Below, piece after piece: positions 24,901 through 33,709 of a stretch of DNA of 61,372 nt. The DNA is taken from assembly GCA_964648365.1 (NCBI GenBank), contig CAZYLK010000012.1, forward strand, positions 1-61,372, in the 5' to 3' direction. Each line of letters starts with the position of its first letter. Positions within the stretch are counted from its first letter, which is position 1. Origin of the DNA: SURF-32 sp964648365. GTDB lineage: Bacteria; Planctomycetota; Phycisphaerae; UBA1845. A program made the position numbers and the translations under genes. The notes under the pieces were generated by a model. That model ran no database searches. It saw nothing but the letters and a program-made list of their open reading frames with translations, and had not been told where the DNA came from.

Positions 24901-25636
24901 GGGAGCCAGTGAAGAGTCGAGTGTGTGCGCCGTCGAACGGGAACCGGAGACCCGTTTTGAGCGCGGCCGGTCGTGCAGCCGGTCGCGAACGCTTGCGGCA
25001 GGCAGACGCCGATGTGGCCGGGCTCCAGCCGGCCGGTGTTTGCCACCGGCTTCAGCCGGTGGGTGGCTGCCTTTGTTCACACCCCGCTCCAGCCGGCTTC
25101 AGCCGGGCTTGCGCTTGCCGCGGGTGTGATGACGTTTACAGGCATTCAGGGGTGAACCGCCGGGCGCAGGGCAGGATGCTGCCAGTTAGCCATCCTATGA
25201 CCGCGCGCCGTTGGTACGGACGCCCGACGCAAGCCCGGCTGAAGCCGGCTGAAAGTGCTGGCTGGGCGCCGGCCGCCCACCAGCTGAAGCTGGTGGCAAA
25301 AGCCGGTCGGCTGAAGCCGACCCATAGGGAGGTTTGCCGACCGTGCAGGGCTTCTGACCTGAAGGAGGACTTCACGGATCTGCTCGCCGCGTTCACGGAG
25401 CTGACCACCACCTTCACTAGCCTGACCACCCGCTGCGCGGACCTGACGACCGGCCTCACGGACCTGGCCACCGCACCTACTAACATGGCGCCCGATCCGC
25501 GGATAGCGATTAAGAGCCAACCCCTCGGCTGCGGGCGGCGTACGTCGGCTCCGGCTGATTTGGTAACATGTTCTGAGCGTCCTTCTTCCCTTACTCCCTT
25601 ACTCCCTTATTCCCTCACTCCCTTCTTCCAAGTGCC
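24901..25636. repeat. Repeat-rich intergenic region upstream of ribBA
   Basis: No confident gene. In order: the tail of a GGGAGTRA array (24892-24905); a hairpin of the form CCACCGGC-TTCA-GCCGGTGG at about 25042-25063; GGCTGAAGCC-type palindromes at 25080-25110 and 25235-25260; a pair CCACCAGC-TGAA-GCTGGTGG and GGTCGGC-TGAA-GCCGACC at about 25276-25322; six 21-bp tandem units at 25371-25496; and a - strand GGGAGTRA array at 25582-25628, ending 8 bp before the ribBA start. Confidence 0.7.
25371..25496. repeat. Six tandem 21-bp units (heptad-encoding)
   Basis: Six degenerate 21-bp units, for example TTCACGGAGCTGACCACCACC split as FTELTTT when read in the frame starting at 25371. The + reading gives heptads FTDLLAA, FTELTTT, FTSLTTR, CADLTTG, LTDLATA, PTNMAPD with hydrophobic residues at positions 1 and 4. 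The - strand is also open in heptads (VARSVRP, VVRSAQR). An AAGGAGG site at about 25361 precedes the array, but no ATG, GTG or TTG follows it at a useful distance, so translation is unproven. Confidence 0.55.
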
Positions 25637-26893
25637 ATGACGACACCCGAGACATCACCGTTCAGCCCCATTTCTCAGGCCCTCGATGATCTGCGCGACG
25701 GGCGGATGATCATCCTTGTCGACGACGAGGACCGGGAGAACGAAGGCGACTTTGTCATGGCGGCGCAGTACGTCACGGCCGCGCACGTCAACTTCATGCT
25801 CAAGCACGGCCGCGGATTGCTGTGCCTGTCGATGACCAAGCAGCGCTGCGAGGAACTGCACCTGGCGCTTCAGACGACGGACAACACGTCGCAGATGGGC
25901 ACCGCGTTTACCATCAGCATCGACGCCCATCGACGCTTCGGCGTCACCACGGGCGTCTCCGCCTCCGACCGCGAGACCACGATTGCCGTTGCCTGCGCCG
26001 CGGATACGAAACCCGCCGACCTGGTGCGGCCGGGACACATCAGCCCGTTGATGGCCAAGGATGGCGGCGTGCTGGTGCGGGCCGGGCAGACGGAAGGTTC
26101 GGTCGATCTGTGCCGGCTGGCGGGCCTGCGCCCTATGGCGGTGCTGATCGAAATCCTCAACGAAGACGGCACCATGGCTCGCCGGCCGCAGCTTGTGCAG
26201 ATCGCTCGCGAGCACGGCATCCGCATGTACACGGTGGCGGACATTATCGAATATCGCATGAAGCGCGAGCGGTTCGTCTCCCGCGGCGAGAGTGTCAAGC
26301 TGCCCACCCGCCACGGCGAGTTCACGCTGATCGAGTATCGCACGCCGGTCGACGCCGAGCCGCACCTGGCGCTGTGTTGCGGCGGCATCGGCGACGTTGA
26401 CCAGACCGGCACGCCCATCGAGCACGACGAGCCGGTGCTGGTGCGGGTGGAGTCCGAATGTATGACCGGCCACGTGTTTCGCTCGGCGCGGTGCGACTGC
26501 GGCGATCAGCTTGAAGCCGCCATGATGCGCATCCAGCAGGCGGGCAAAGGCGCGATCATCTACCTGCGGCAGGAAGGCCGCTCAATCGGCCTGCACAACA
26601 AGCTGCGGGCGTATCGCCTGCAAGACGAAGGCATGGACACGGTACAGGCCAACGAGGCCCTGGGGCTGCCCGCCGACCGCCGCGACTACGGCGTCGGCGC
26701 CCAGATCTGCCGCGACCTGGGCATCAGCAAACTGCGCGTGCTGACCAACAACCCCAAGAAAACCAGCCGCCTGGAAGTCTACGGCATCACCGTCGTGGAG
26801 CAGCTACCCATCGAAATCCCGCCCAACGAGCACAACATCGCCTATCTGAAGACGAAGAAGGATAAGATGGGGCACAAGTTGAATCTGCCGTAG
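25637..26893 (+). CDS. ribBA: Bifunctional DHBP synthase / GTP cyclohydrolase II
   Basis: A 418-residue RibBA fusion giving two branch-point steps of riboflavin synthesis. The N-terminal RibB half has DDEDRENEGDFVMAA, HGRGLLCLSM and GHISPLMAKDGGVLVRAGQTE. The C-terminal RibA half has ESECMTGHVFRSARCDCG (zinc Cys residues), YLRQEGRSIGLHNKLRAY and LTNNPKKTSRLEVYGI. Both domains look intact, including the RibA catalytic Asp/Arg region. I looked for an FMN riboswitch upstream and saw none; the 55 bp before the ATG are a pyrimidine-rich GGGAGTRA array. It ends 10 bp from the convergent WD40 gene. Confidence 0.96.
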   Translation: MTTPETSPFSPISQALDDLRDGRMIILVDDEDRENEGDFVMAAQYVTAAHVNFMLKHGRGLLCLSMTKQRCEELHLALQTTDNTSQMGTAFTISIDAHRRFGVTTGVSASDRETTIAVACAADTKPADLVRPGHISPLMAKDGGVLVRAGQTEGSVDLCRLAGLRPMAVLIEILNEDGTMARRPQLVQIAREHGIRMYTVADIIEYRMKRERFVSRGESVKLPTRHGEFTLIEYRTPVDAEPHLALCCGGIGDVDQTGTPIEHDEPVLVRVESECMTGHVFRSARCDCGDQLEAAMMRIQQAGKGAIIYLRQEGRSIGLHNKLRAYRLQDEGMDTVQANEALGLPADRRDYGVGAQICRDLGISKLRVLTNNPKKTSRLEVYGITVVEQLPIEIPPNEHNIAYLKTKKDKMGHKLNLP

Positions 26894-26903
26894 GGGCCTC
26901 GCC

Positions 26904-28079
26904 TTACCCGCAACCTATCAGCTTGCCCTTCAGCTTCTTGCAGGCAATGCCGCCGCGGAACGGGCAGTGCATGTCACCGCGAAGTTTCGAATCGCAGTCG
27001 TCCGGGGCGTTACACAGCGTCGCGCCGTCGATGATGTCGCCCTTTTTCGGACACGTGGTGCATCGTCCCTTGCTCTTCGCGTCGCGCTTGAGCTGGTAAC
27101 GGCAGACATCCGGCCCGAAGAGGTTGCGGGCGACGGCGAGCTTGGGCCAGCCGTCCTTCGAGTGGTGGCCGTAGGCGAACAGGCGACTGTCAGGCGTGAA
27201 ACTCAAAGGATTCGTGCCATCCTTGGCCTTCTTGTCCCGATAGGTCGCAAGATGGCCGCCGTCGGCGGCACGGTAGACTGACAGTGAGTTGCTCATCGTC
27301 ATGAGCGTCCGCCCGTCCGGTGAGTAGCTCACACCCCAGCCGCCGGATAGCGTAAACAGCAGCGCCCCGTCGGAAACCTGCCAGACTCTCGGCTGCCGGT
27401 CCTGACACGCGGATGCCAGCCGCAGCCCGTCCGGCGAAAACGACAACGACATGATGGTGTCCCGGTGGCCCGTGAGCGTGCGCACGAGTTCACCGTTCGC
27501 CACGCGCCACAGCCTGACGGCGTCATCGGTATGCCCGGACGCAAGCAGTTCTCCATCGGGGGAGAATGCCACCGTGTTGCAGCCGGTCGTGTCGATGGTG
27601 CGGATCAGCGAGCCGTCCGAGACGCGCCAGAGCTTGATCACGCCTGCATCGCCCCCGGAGGCGAGGATCTGTCCGTCGGGAGAAAAGGAGATGTCGCCAC
27701 GGCCGTCGAGTTCGCGAATCAGCGAGCCGTCCGACATACGCCACAGACGGATCGGGTTATAGCTTGACGCGAGGATTTCGCCGTCCGGCGAGATCGCGAT
27801 GCAGCTGATTTGGCTGCCCTGATTGATGCTGCGGATCGGCGTCCCGTCCGCCGCATCCCAGAACTGAATGACGCCGTCGCGGTCGCCCGAAACGAGCACC
27901 TGGCCGTCGGGTGAGAATGCGACGCCGCGAACGCTGTCCGCGTGACCCTCGCCCCGCCACACGATGTCCGGCGGATCCTGCGCCTGGGCCGCGGAGGAAA
28001 CCAGCGTGATGGACACGCCCATCGCGGCGATCATCGCCGTCGTCGACAGAAACCGCCTGCAACTTTCTCTGCGTGACAT
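26904..28079 (-). CDS. Secreted WD40-repeat protein with Cys-rich tail
   Basis: A 391-residue exported protein. The signal peptide ends at SSAAQAQ|DPP (approximately), then seven or so WD40 blades of the bacterial type follow, each with the phrase FSPDGxxLASGxxDGxIxLWR (for example VAFSPDGQVLVSGDRDG and LSFSPDGLRLASACQDR). After the propeller comes a basic tail of about 65 residues with eight cysteines (CRYQL, CTTC, LCNAPDDC, MHC, ACKK, IGC), which could make four disulfides or bind metal. The start at 28079 gives the proper signal peptide. Function unknown; WD40 propellers normally mediate binding. Confidence 0.85.
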   Translation of the reverse strand: MSRRESCRRFLSTTAMIAAMGVSITLVSSAAQAQDPPDIVWRGEGHADSVRGVAFSPDGQVLVSGDRDGVIQFWDAADGTPIRSINQGSQISCIAISPDGEILASSYNPIRLWRMSDGSLIRELDGRGDISFSPDGQILASGGDAGVIKLWRVSDGSLIRTIDTTGCNTVAFSPDGELLASGHTDDAVRLWRVANGELVRTLTGHRDTIMSLSFSPDGLRLASACQDRQPRVWQVSDGALLFTLSGGWGVSYSPDGRTLMTMSNSLSVYRAADGGHLATYRDKKAKDGTNPLSFTPDSRLFAYGHHSKDGWPKLAVARNLFGPDVCRYQLKRDAKSKGRCTTCPKKGDIIDGATLCNAPDDCDSKLRGDMHCPFRGGIACKKLKGKLIGCG

Positions 28080-28493
28080 GAGTCGATCTGCTTTCCAGAA
28101 GGGCGTGAGAATCACCGCCCGATTCGTCGGGCGCTGGTGATTCCGGGGGGACGGGGGGCGACCCCATGTGTCGGAGATGATGAAGCTGCTGTGCCTGCGC
28201 CATGTGCGGCACCCCGGCGCGTGCCCGAATCCCCAGAACGGCGGACAGGCGCCAACCCCAGATGCGCTGGATTATACCTACCCGGATGTGCCCGGATCAA
28301 CCGGGAACGCGGCCGGGAATCCGTCGCGGGGGCGTCGCGGGGGGCGGAAGAGCCGGCGGCCGCGGCTTGGCGCGCCACGTCGCCCCAGCCGTGGTTCGTC
28401 AGGGGAGCCCGCCCCGCGTGTCATCCCCGGGGCAGCAGGTTTCCTGTCGGGCATTTACACGATCTTAACGCTTCGCGTGTTAGAATGCCCCTC
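28080..28493. other. Intergenic, divergent region
   Basis: A 414-bp gap between the divergent WD40 and phosphoesterase genes. I see a TAGAAT box at 28481-28486 right at the phosphoesterase start and a distant TTTACA at 28454, too far apart (21 bp) for a confident sigma-70 promoter. No gene or repeat is supported. Confidence 0.35.
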
Positions 28494-30545
28494 ATGAACC
28501 CCATCACGAAACCCGCGTCCATCGTTGCGACCTCCCTGATGCTGCCGATCCTCCTGATCAGCAGGCCGAGCCTCGCTCAGGAGGATGGAAACGCGCCCCC
28601 GGCCGACAACATCGGCCACACGCGGCATCATCACCCGCACAACGAGCCGCACCCGAAGGCGCCGGACGATGCGCGTTTTACCACCAGCCGCAGCGGCGCC
28701 GTGCTTCCGCTGCCCAGCGAGACGGACGCCTTCACGTTCGCCATCTTCGGCGATCGCACCGGCGGACCCATCGAAGGCGTGTCGGTGCTGGCCGATGCCG
28801 TGCGCGACGTGAACCTGATCGAACCGGATTTCGTCATCACCGTGGGCGACCTGGTCGAGGGCTACAACACGACGCCCGAGTGGATGACGCAGATGCGCGA
28901 GTTCAAGGGCATCATGGACAGGCTCCTGTGCCCGTGGTTCCCGGTAGCGGGCAATCACGATATCTACTGGCGCGGGCCGGCGTGGATGCGGCCCGACGGC
29001 GAACACGAGAACAGCTATGAAACGCACTTCGGCCCGCTGTGGTACGCCTTCGAGCATAAGAACTGCTGGTTCATCGCGCTCTATTCGGATGAAGGCAACC
29101 CGGAGAGCGGCGAAAAGGCCATCAACAAGCCCGACAGCCAGAAGATGAGCCCGGAGCAGTTGGCTTGGCTGACCGAAACGCTGGCGAAGGCGAAGGATGC
29201 CGATCACGTGTTCCTGTTCCTGCATCACCCGCGCTGGACCGCCGGCAACTATGGTGACGACTGGGATCGCGTCCACGACGTGCTCAAAGCCGCCGGCAAC
29301 GTCACGGCCGTGTTTGCGGGTCATATTCACCGGATGCGCTACGACGGACCGAAGGACGGCATCGAGTACGTCACGCTGGCGACCACCGGCGGCGGTCAGG
29401 GCGCCCGCGTACCCAGCGCCGGGATGTTGCACCACTTCAACCTGGTCACCGTGCGCAAGACTCAGGTAGCCATGGCCGCCATCGCCGTCGGCGATGTGAT
29501 CGACCCGCGCGACATGACTCAACCCATGGTCGACGACATGCTGGCGCTCAACAGCCTGTCGCCGGAGTTCGGTTCGATTACGACCGTCGGCGCTGACGCG
29601 GCCACGGACGCTGACCTGACGGTGACGATCCGTAACCCGGTCGGCCGCCCGATCGAAGTGCTGGCGGCGCTGGAAAGCCGCGACAGTCGCTGGAGCTTCG
29701 CGCCCGATCATGATCACGCCGTCATCGAACCGGGCGGCAGCCGCGCATTCCGCTTCAGCCTGCGCCGCATGGCGTCCGGCTGGGATCGTGCGTTCCGAGA
29801 GCCCGAACTCACCCTGGACATCGACTACCTGACCGACGGCGCCCGGTATCCCGTGCCGCAGCGGCACGTCCGTCTGCCGCTGGATCCCGTGCTTCCTGCG
29901 CCGCAACCCTCGGCCACCGAAATGGTGTTGGCGCTGGACGGCGACGACGCCCTGTCGGTCGCCAACGAGTCGCTGTCGCTCGCGGCCGGTCCCATGACGC
30001 TTGAGTGCTGGTTCAATGCCGACGAATACGGCGGACGCACGGGCCTGATCGCCAAGACGGAAAACTCCGACTACGGCATCTTCGTCAGCAGCGGCAAGCC
30101 AACGTTTTCGATCTTCATCGGCGACAGCTATCTGAACGTCGAGACGGACACGCCTGTTCTGGAGACCGGCCGCTGGCACCACGTCGCGGGGGTCTATGAT
30201 GGGCGGGAGGCCCGCCTGTACATCGACGGGCGCAGGCTTCGGTCGGCACAGCGCGAGGGGTCGCGTCGCGTGAATACACTCCCGCTGGTGATCGGCGGCG
30301 ACGTTAACGGTCGCAGCCAGCCCATGTCGCACTTCAAGGGCCGGATCGACGCGGTCCGACTGTCCACTGTCGCACGCTACAGCGGCGAGCAGTTTACGCC
30401 GGAGCGCCGCGCGGCCGCGGACGCCGACAGCGTGCTCGTTCTGAACATGGATGGCATCGTCGGGCCGTGGCTGGTCGATGAATCACCGAAGCGCGCGCAC
30501 GTGCCGGCGCCGGAGTGGGTCGTGGTGACACCGGATTCACCCTGA
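28494..30545 (+). CDS. Secreted calcineurin-like phosphoesterase with LamG domain
   Basis: A 683-residue exported protein. After a signal peptide (ILLISRPSLAQ) and a His-rich stretch (HTRHHHPHNEPH) comes a metallophosphoesterase domain with all metal motifs: FGDRTGG, VTVGDLVEG-like ITVGDLVEG, VAGNHDIYW, FLFLHHPRW and FAGHIHRM. A beta-sandwich linker leads to a C-terminal LamG/concanavalin-like domain (about 460-680) with MTLECWFNAD, GRWHHVAGVYDG and LYIDGRRL. It probably hydrolyses phosphoesters outside the cytoplasm while the LamG domain binds glycan. Starts at 28485 and 28494 are both possible. Confidence 0.87.
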   Translation: MNPITKPASIVATSLMLPILLISRPSLAQEDGNAPPADNIGHTRHHHPHNEPHPKAPDDARFTTSRSGAVLPLPSETDAFTFAIFGDRTGGPIEGVSVLADAVRDVNLIEPDFVITVGDLVEGYNTTPEWMTQMREFKGIMDRLLCPWFPVAGNHDIYWRGPAWMRPDGEHENSYETHFGPLWYAFEHKNCWFIALYSDEGNPESGEKAINKPDSQKMSPEQLAWLTETLAKAKDADHVFLFLHHPRWTAGNYGDDWDRVHDVLKAAGNVTAVFAGHIHRMRYDGPKDGIEYVTLATTGGGQGARVPSAGMLHHFNLVTVRKTQVAMAAIAVGDVIDPRDMTQPMVDDMLALNSLSPEFGSITTVGADAATDADLTVTIRNPVGRPIEVLAALESRDSRWSFAPDHDHAVIEPGGSRAFRFSLRRMASGWDRAFREPELTLDIDYLTDGARYPVPQRHVRLPLDPVLPAPQPSATEMVLALDGDDALSVANESLSLAAGPMTLECWFNADEYGGRTGLIAKTENSDYGIFVSSGKPTFSIFIGDSYLNVETDTPVLETGRWHHVAGVYDGREARLYIDGRRLRSAQREGSRRVNTLPLVIGGDVNGRSQPMSHFKGRIDAVRLSTVARYSGEQFTPERRAAADADSVLVLNMDGIVGPWLVDESPKRAHVPAPEWVVVTPDSP

Positions 30546-30600
30546 TTGGATCGTGGCCGCGCGCTGTAGACAGCCGTTGCGCGAGCCGCGGGGGTGCGGC

Positions 30601-30975
30601 TCAGCGGGCACGGGGATCCAGCCGCGGATCGCCGTGTTCGGCGGTGATGACGCTGTGGATGCCGCCGCGGACCGTCCAGCGCGTGCGGACCCGCATCCAC
30701 TTCGGCGCGGCGGCCGCCACCAGATCGTCGAGGATGACGTTGGTGATGTCTTCGTAAAAAATGCCCCGATCGCGAAAGCCCTGCAGGTAGAGTTTCAGGC
30801 TCTTGAGTTCGACGCAGCGCTGATCGGCCACGTAGGCCACTTTGATCCGGCCGAAGTCCGGCTGGCCGGTCTTGGGGCAGACGCTGGTGAACTCATGCAC
30901 GTGGTGTTCGATGAGGTAGTTGCGCCCGGCGTGCGGGTTGGGAAACGTCTCGAGATGTTCAGCGGGCTGCGGCAT
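30601..30975 (-). CDS. queF: NADPH-dependent preQ0 reductase
   Basis: A 124-residue QueF of the short (YkvM) type, which reduces the nitrile of preQ0 to preQ1, the substrate of tgt. FTSVCPKTGQPDFGRIKV carries the thioimide-forming Cys and the Asp general acid, CVELKSLKLYL carries the substrate-binding Glu, and FYEDITN is the usual later motif. It stands alone, convergent with the phosphoesterase gene and divergent from the RMD1-family gene. Its presence means this genome makes or takes up preQ0, also the expected precursor for a DpdA-type enzyme such as that at 5381. No preQ1 riboswitch is visible upstream. Confidence 0.95.
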   Translation of the reverse strand: MPQPAEHLETFPNPHAGRNYLIEHHVHEFTSVCPKTGQPDFGRIKVAYVADQRCVELKSLKLYLQGFRDRGIFYEDITNVILDDLVAAAAPKWMRVRTRWTVRGGIHSVITAEHGDPRLDPRAR

Positions 30976-31188
30976 GGGTCAACTCTGCGTGTCTGACGGC
31001 GATTGTACCGCGGCCCCGCCTTTTGAGAACGCCCGCAAAACGGCCCACCGCCATGCCGGGGCGCCTCGGAACCCTCCACGATCCGTCCCTCGCAGCGCCT
31101 GGCGCCACTCTGGCGACGGTTCGAGAAGCGCTGCATACTTGGGCGCGGCGCTCAAGCGAAGGCTCGGGGCAATGCCGGGGTATTTCGC

Positions 31189-32316
31189 ATGACCGTATCG
31201 GAACTGTTACCGACTCCTGCGTCCGACGTATCCACAGTGCGGGTCGATCACGGCATCTGCTACGCCCAGTTCGTCTACGACGTCGGGTTCTCCGTGGACA
31301 TCGACGCCGCGGAGCGGCTGATCCAGACCGCCAAGCACCGCGAGTCCATCCGCCGCACGCACAAGGCGCCGAGTTACTTCCAGTTCCGCCCGTCGCCGCT
31401 GCGCGTCACGATCGCGGGGGAATCGCTGTCCATCGCCGGCCACGCAACGGACGCCACGGTGGACCTGGTCATCTACGACTTCGCCGCCATCTCCGTCATG
31501 TACCGCATAGCGCTCGCCGGACCGTTTGAGGCCGTCCGGCGACTGGGCATCGAACTCTATGACAACGAGCCCCTGCTGGCGGACTCGAAGCGTCGGGTCG
31601 AACAACTCCTGCATGTAATTGGCCCGGTCGTCAGCAAACCGCGGCTGGCCGACATCGTCGAGGACTACGTCGTCTATCAGCTCACCGCCTGTACGCCCGC
31701 GCTCGACGCTCGCCGCGCGGCCGAACTGGCGATGCCGCTGGCGCAGTTGTTGCGAGCGGAGCCCGAGCCGCTCTCGGCACAGGAGATGGACGACTCGCTG
31801 TCGTGCCGCATCGCCTATGGCGCCGGCGACCTGACCTTCATCGACTGGAACGCGGCCCTGCTGATCGGCACGGATACCGAAGATGTGCGCGCGGTGCTGG
31901 AGTTTGCCAACGTGGAACTGCTGGAAGTGCGGTTCCTGGACGACCAGTTGGACGCGGCACTGACGGAGGCGTACGCACAGTTCTCGCAGGGGACGTGGGC
32001 CCGCCCGTGGCGGCTGCGGCCGCGGGCGGCCGTACTTGAGCGGGTCGCCCGGCTGCAACTGGACAGCGCGGTGCTCTTCGAAGGCATCAACAACACGCTG
32101 AAACTGCTGGGCGATCCGTACCTCGCCCGGGTCTATCGGCTGGCGGCCCAGCGCCTGCACCTGGCCGACTGGGACGCGAGCATCCTGCGAAAACTGGGCA
32201 CGGTCGAGAGCATCTACGCGAAGCTGTCCGATCAGCAAAGCGCGCTGCGCATGGAGATCCTGGAGTGGATCATCATCATCCTGATCGCCGTCTCGATCGT
32301 GGTGTCGATCAAATAG
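31189..32316 (+). CDS. RMD1/DUF155-family membrane-anchored protein
   Basis: A 375-residue protein of the RMD1 (DUF155) family, known from yeast Rmd1 and mitochondrial relatives and widespread but uncharacterised in bacteria. Supporting segments are VDLVIYDFAAISVMYRI near the middle, DWNAALLIG and VLEFANVELLEVRFLDDQLD in the core, and a C-terminal anchor EILEWIIIILIAVSIVVSI preceded by ESIYAKLSDQQSALRM, exactly where family members have their helix and membrane segment. Most of the protein would be cytoplasmic. The ATG at 31189 is 213 bp from the divergent queF start. No operon partner. Confidence 0.8.
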   Translation: MTVSELLPTPASDVSTVRVDHGICYAQFVYDVGFSVDIDAAERLIQTAKHRESIRRTHKAPSYFQFRPSPLRVTIAGESLSIAGHATDATVDLVIYDFAAISVMYRIALAGPFEAVRRLGIELYDNEPLLADSKRRVEQLLHVIGPVVSKPRLADIVEDYVVYQLTACTPALDARRAAELAMPLAQLLRAEPEPLSAQEMDDSLSCRIAYGAGDLTFIDWNAALLIGTDTEDVRAVLEFANVELLEVRFLDDQLDAALTEAYAQFSQGTWARPWRLRPRAAVLERVARLQLDSAVLFEGINNTLKLLGDPYLARVYRLAAQRLHLADWDASILRKLGTVESIYAKLSDQQSALRMEILEWIIIILIAVSIVVSIK

Positions 32317-32430
32317 CGTGGCGCAGGCCTGCGGCAATCCGGTGACAAACGTGCGATGGCACGACGAAGAGTGAGGCCGAGCGGCAGCCGTGCCGAGGCG
32401 TGCCGGCCGCACCGGGGTAGGGAGGGAATT

Positions 32431-32503
32431 GCGCCCGGGAGGACTCGAACCTCCAACCTTCAGATTCGAAGTCTGCCACTCTATCCAATTGAGCTACGGG
32501 CGC
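32431..32503 (-). tRNA. tRNA-Arg (anticodon TCG)
   Basis: Read on the - strand it folds into a complete cloverleaf: acceptor GCGCCCG paired with CGGGCGC, D arm GCTCAATTGGATAGAGT, anticodon loop CTTCGAA with anticodon TCG, and T arm with GGTTCGAGTCC. CCA is not encoded. The gene stands alone between the RMD1-family gene and a lipoprotein gene. Confidence 0.95.
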
Positions 32504-32696
32504 GGCAGCCGGCGCTTGCTCCGAAGGAGCAGGCAACCGCCCTTACCCTATCATCAGCACCGCGCGCCCGCAACCGCAGCGCGTCCGCTGGCGTCCGGTT
32601 CCGCGCAAGGGTAGCATCACGCACGTTCGAGTCGAGTCGGGGTTTGGCGCGGTCCGGATCCCGACGGCATTTCAAACATGCGACAGGAGAATCACG

Positions 32697-33242
32697 ATGC
32701 ACGCAAAGTGCGGACGGTTGGCCGGCGTTCTGGCCTGCGCGGCGGTGGTCCTGCTGGGTGGCTGCACGCAAAGCCCGCTGCAGACTTCAGTGGACATGCC
32801 GCTCGGTGACACCCTCGGACGGTTCGACGTCACCGCCGACGAACCGACGGACAGGAGCGGCACGAGCACGATCGACGCGCCCGTCACGGTCGGCAGCGGT
32901 TCGATCACGATCGAACCGGACGCGATTTCCGTGACGCCATCCGGCGCCCTGAAGGAGATGGTTCAGGCGCAGGAAGGCGGCAGTGAGCTGATCGTCACGG
33001 TCTGGATCGACGCGGTGGAGAACGTCGAGTCGGTGTGCGGCGGCGGCGAGGACTACGGCCCGTTCACCGTATCGCTGGACGAGAACTTCGTGCCGCAGTC
33101 GGTCGAGCCGGCCAACGTCACGCTGACGCAGAACACGCTCGACCTGATCAACGCGGGCGAGTTCAGCATCTGCATCCGGGTCGTTTCGCCGGTCACGGGG
33201 CAGGTGCAGATCCAGGCGCTGGCGCTGAGACTCGGCCTGTAG
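32697..33242 (+). CDS. Hypothetical lipoprotein
   Basis: A 181-residue lipoprotein whose family I do not recognise. The signal peptide ends in the lipobox LLGGC, so it is expected to be acylated and membrane-anchored on the outside. The mature part begins with a Thr/Ser/Asp-rich linker and then a probably beta-sheet domain with two or three Cys (VESVCGGGEDYG, FSICIRVV) that may pair. The ATG has AGGAGA 8 nt upstream, a good site. It is followed by the 103-bp repeats. Confidence 0.8.
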   Translation: MHAKCGRLAGVLACAAVVLLGGCTQSPLQTSVDMPLGDTLGRFDVTADEPTDRSGTSTIDAPVTVGSGSITIEPDAISVTPSGALKEMVQAQEGGSELIVTVWIDAVENVESVCGGGEDYGPFTVSLDENFVPQSVEPANVTLTQNTLDLINAGEFSICIRVVSPVTGQVQIQALALRLGL

Positions 33243-33709
33243 CGCCGCGGACTGAAAGAAGGCTCTGTTCACGCGAGAGGGGGACGCAGGCGCGTCTCCC
33301 TCTTTTCTCCATCCGCGTTCATCCGCGTTCATCTGCAGTCGAAATTCAACCGCGACTCGATCGTCGTTTCGGCGGAGGAGATGAACCGCAGATGAACGCT
33401 GATGCACGCAGATAGAAGAAAGAAGACGAGGCAGGATCGGGACGTGCGCAGCGATGGCCTCGAAGCTCACTCGCGTCGTTCCTGAGCGTCACCATGTCAC
33501 ACTTTCTTCCTATCCGCGTTCATCCGCGTTCATCTGCAGTCGAAATTCAACCGCGACTCGATCGTCGTTTCGGCGGAGGAGATGAACCGCAGATGAACGC
33601 TGATGCACGCAGATGAAGAAGAAGAAAATGGCGGGACAGGGTGCGCGGCGTTCGCCCGCTCTTACTCCCTCACTCCCTTACTCCCTCACTCCCTTCTTCC
33701 AACTGCGCA
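33243..33709. repeat. Two 103-bp direct repeats and a GGGAGTRA array
   Basis: Between two convergent gene ends. The segments 33311-33413 and 33512-33614 appear identical over 103 bp. Each contains its own inverted ends: ATCCGCGTTCATCTGCAG at one side and GCAGATGAACGCTGATGCACGCAGAT, read in parts, at the other, so each copy could fold as a hairpin. A - strand GGGAGTRA array at 33659-33700 follows and reaches within 10 bp of the next stop codon. No gene. Confidence 0.85.

Noticed and set aside
25497..25636. FMN riboswitch before ribBA
   Set aside because: I looked for the conserved RFN helices and saw only a pyrimidine-rich GGGAGTRA array in the 55 bp before the start.
24897..25640. A 247-codon + strand gene covering the repeat region before ribBA
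   Set aside because: The frame runs through hairpin repeats and the GGGAGTRA array, has no start with a good site, and only the 21-bp heptads look non-random, so I list those as a repeat.
28455..30332. A 625-codon frame on the - strand opposite the phosphoesterase
   Set aside because: Composition is Arg/His/Asp-rich antisense type, without motifs, and all phosphoesterase and LamG motifs are on the + strand.
30976..31188. preQ1 riboswitch before queF
   Set aside because: No C-rich loop plus A-rich tail pattern of a preQ1 aptamer is visible upstream of queF; the gap before tgt (5304-5380) gave the same negative result.
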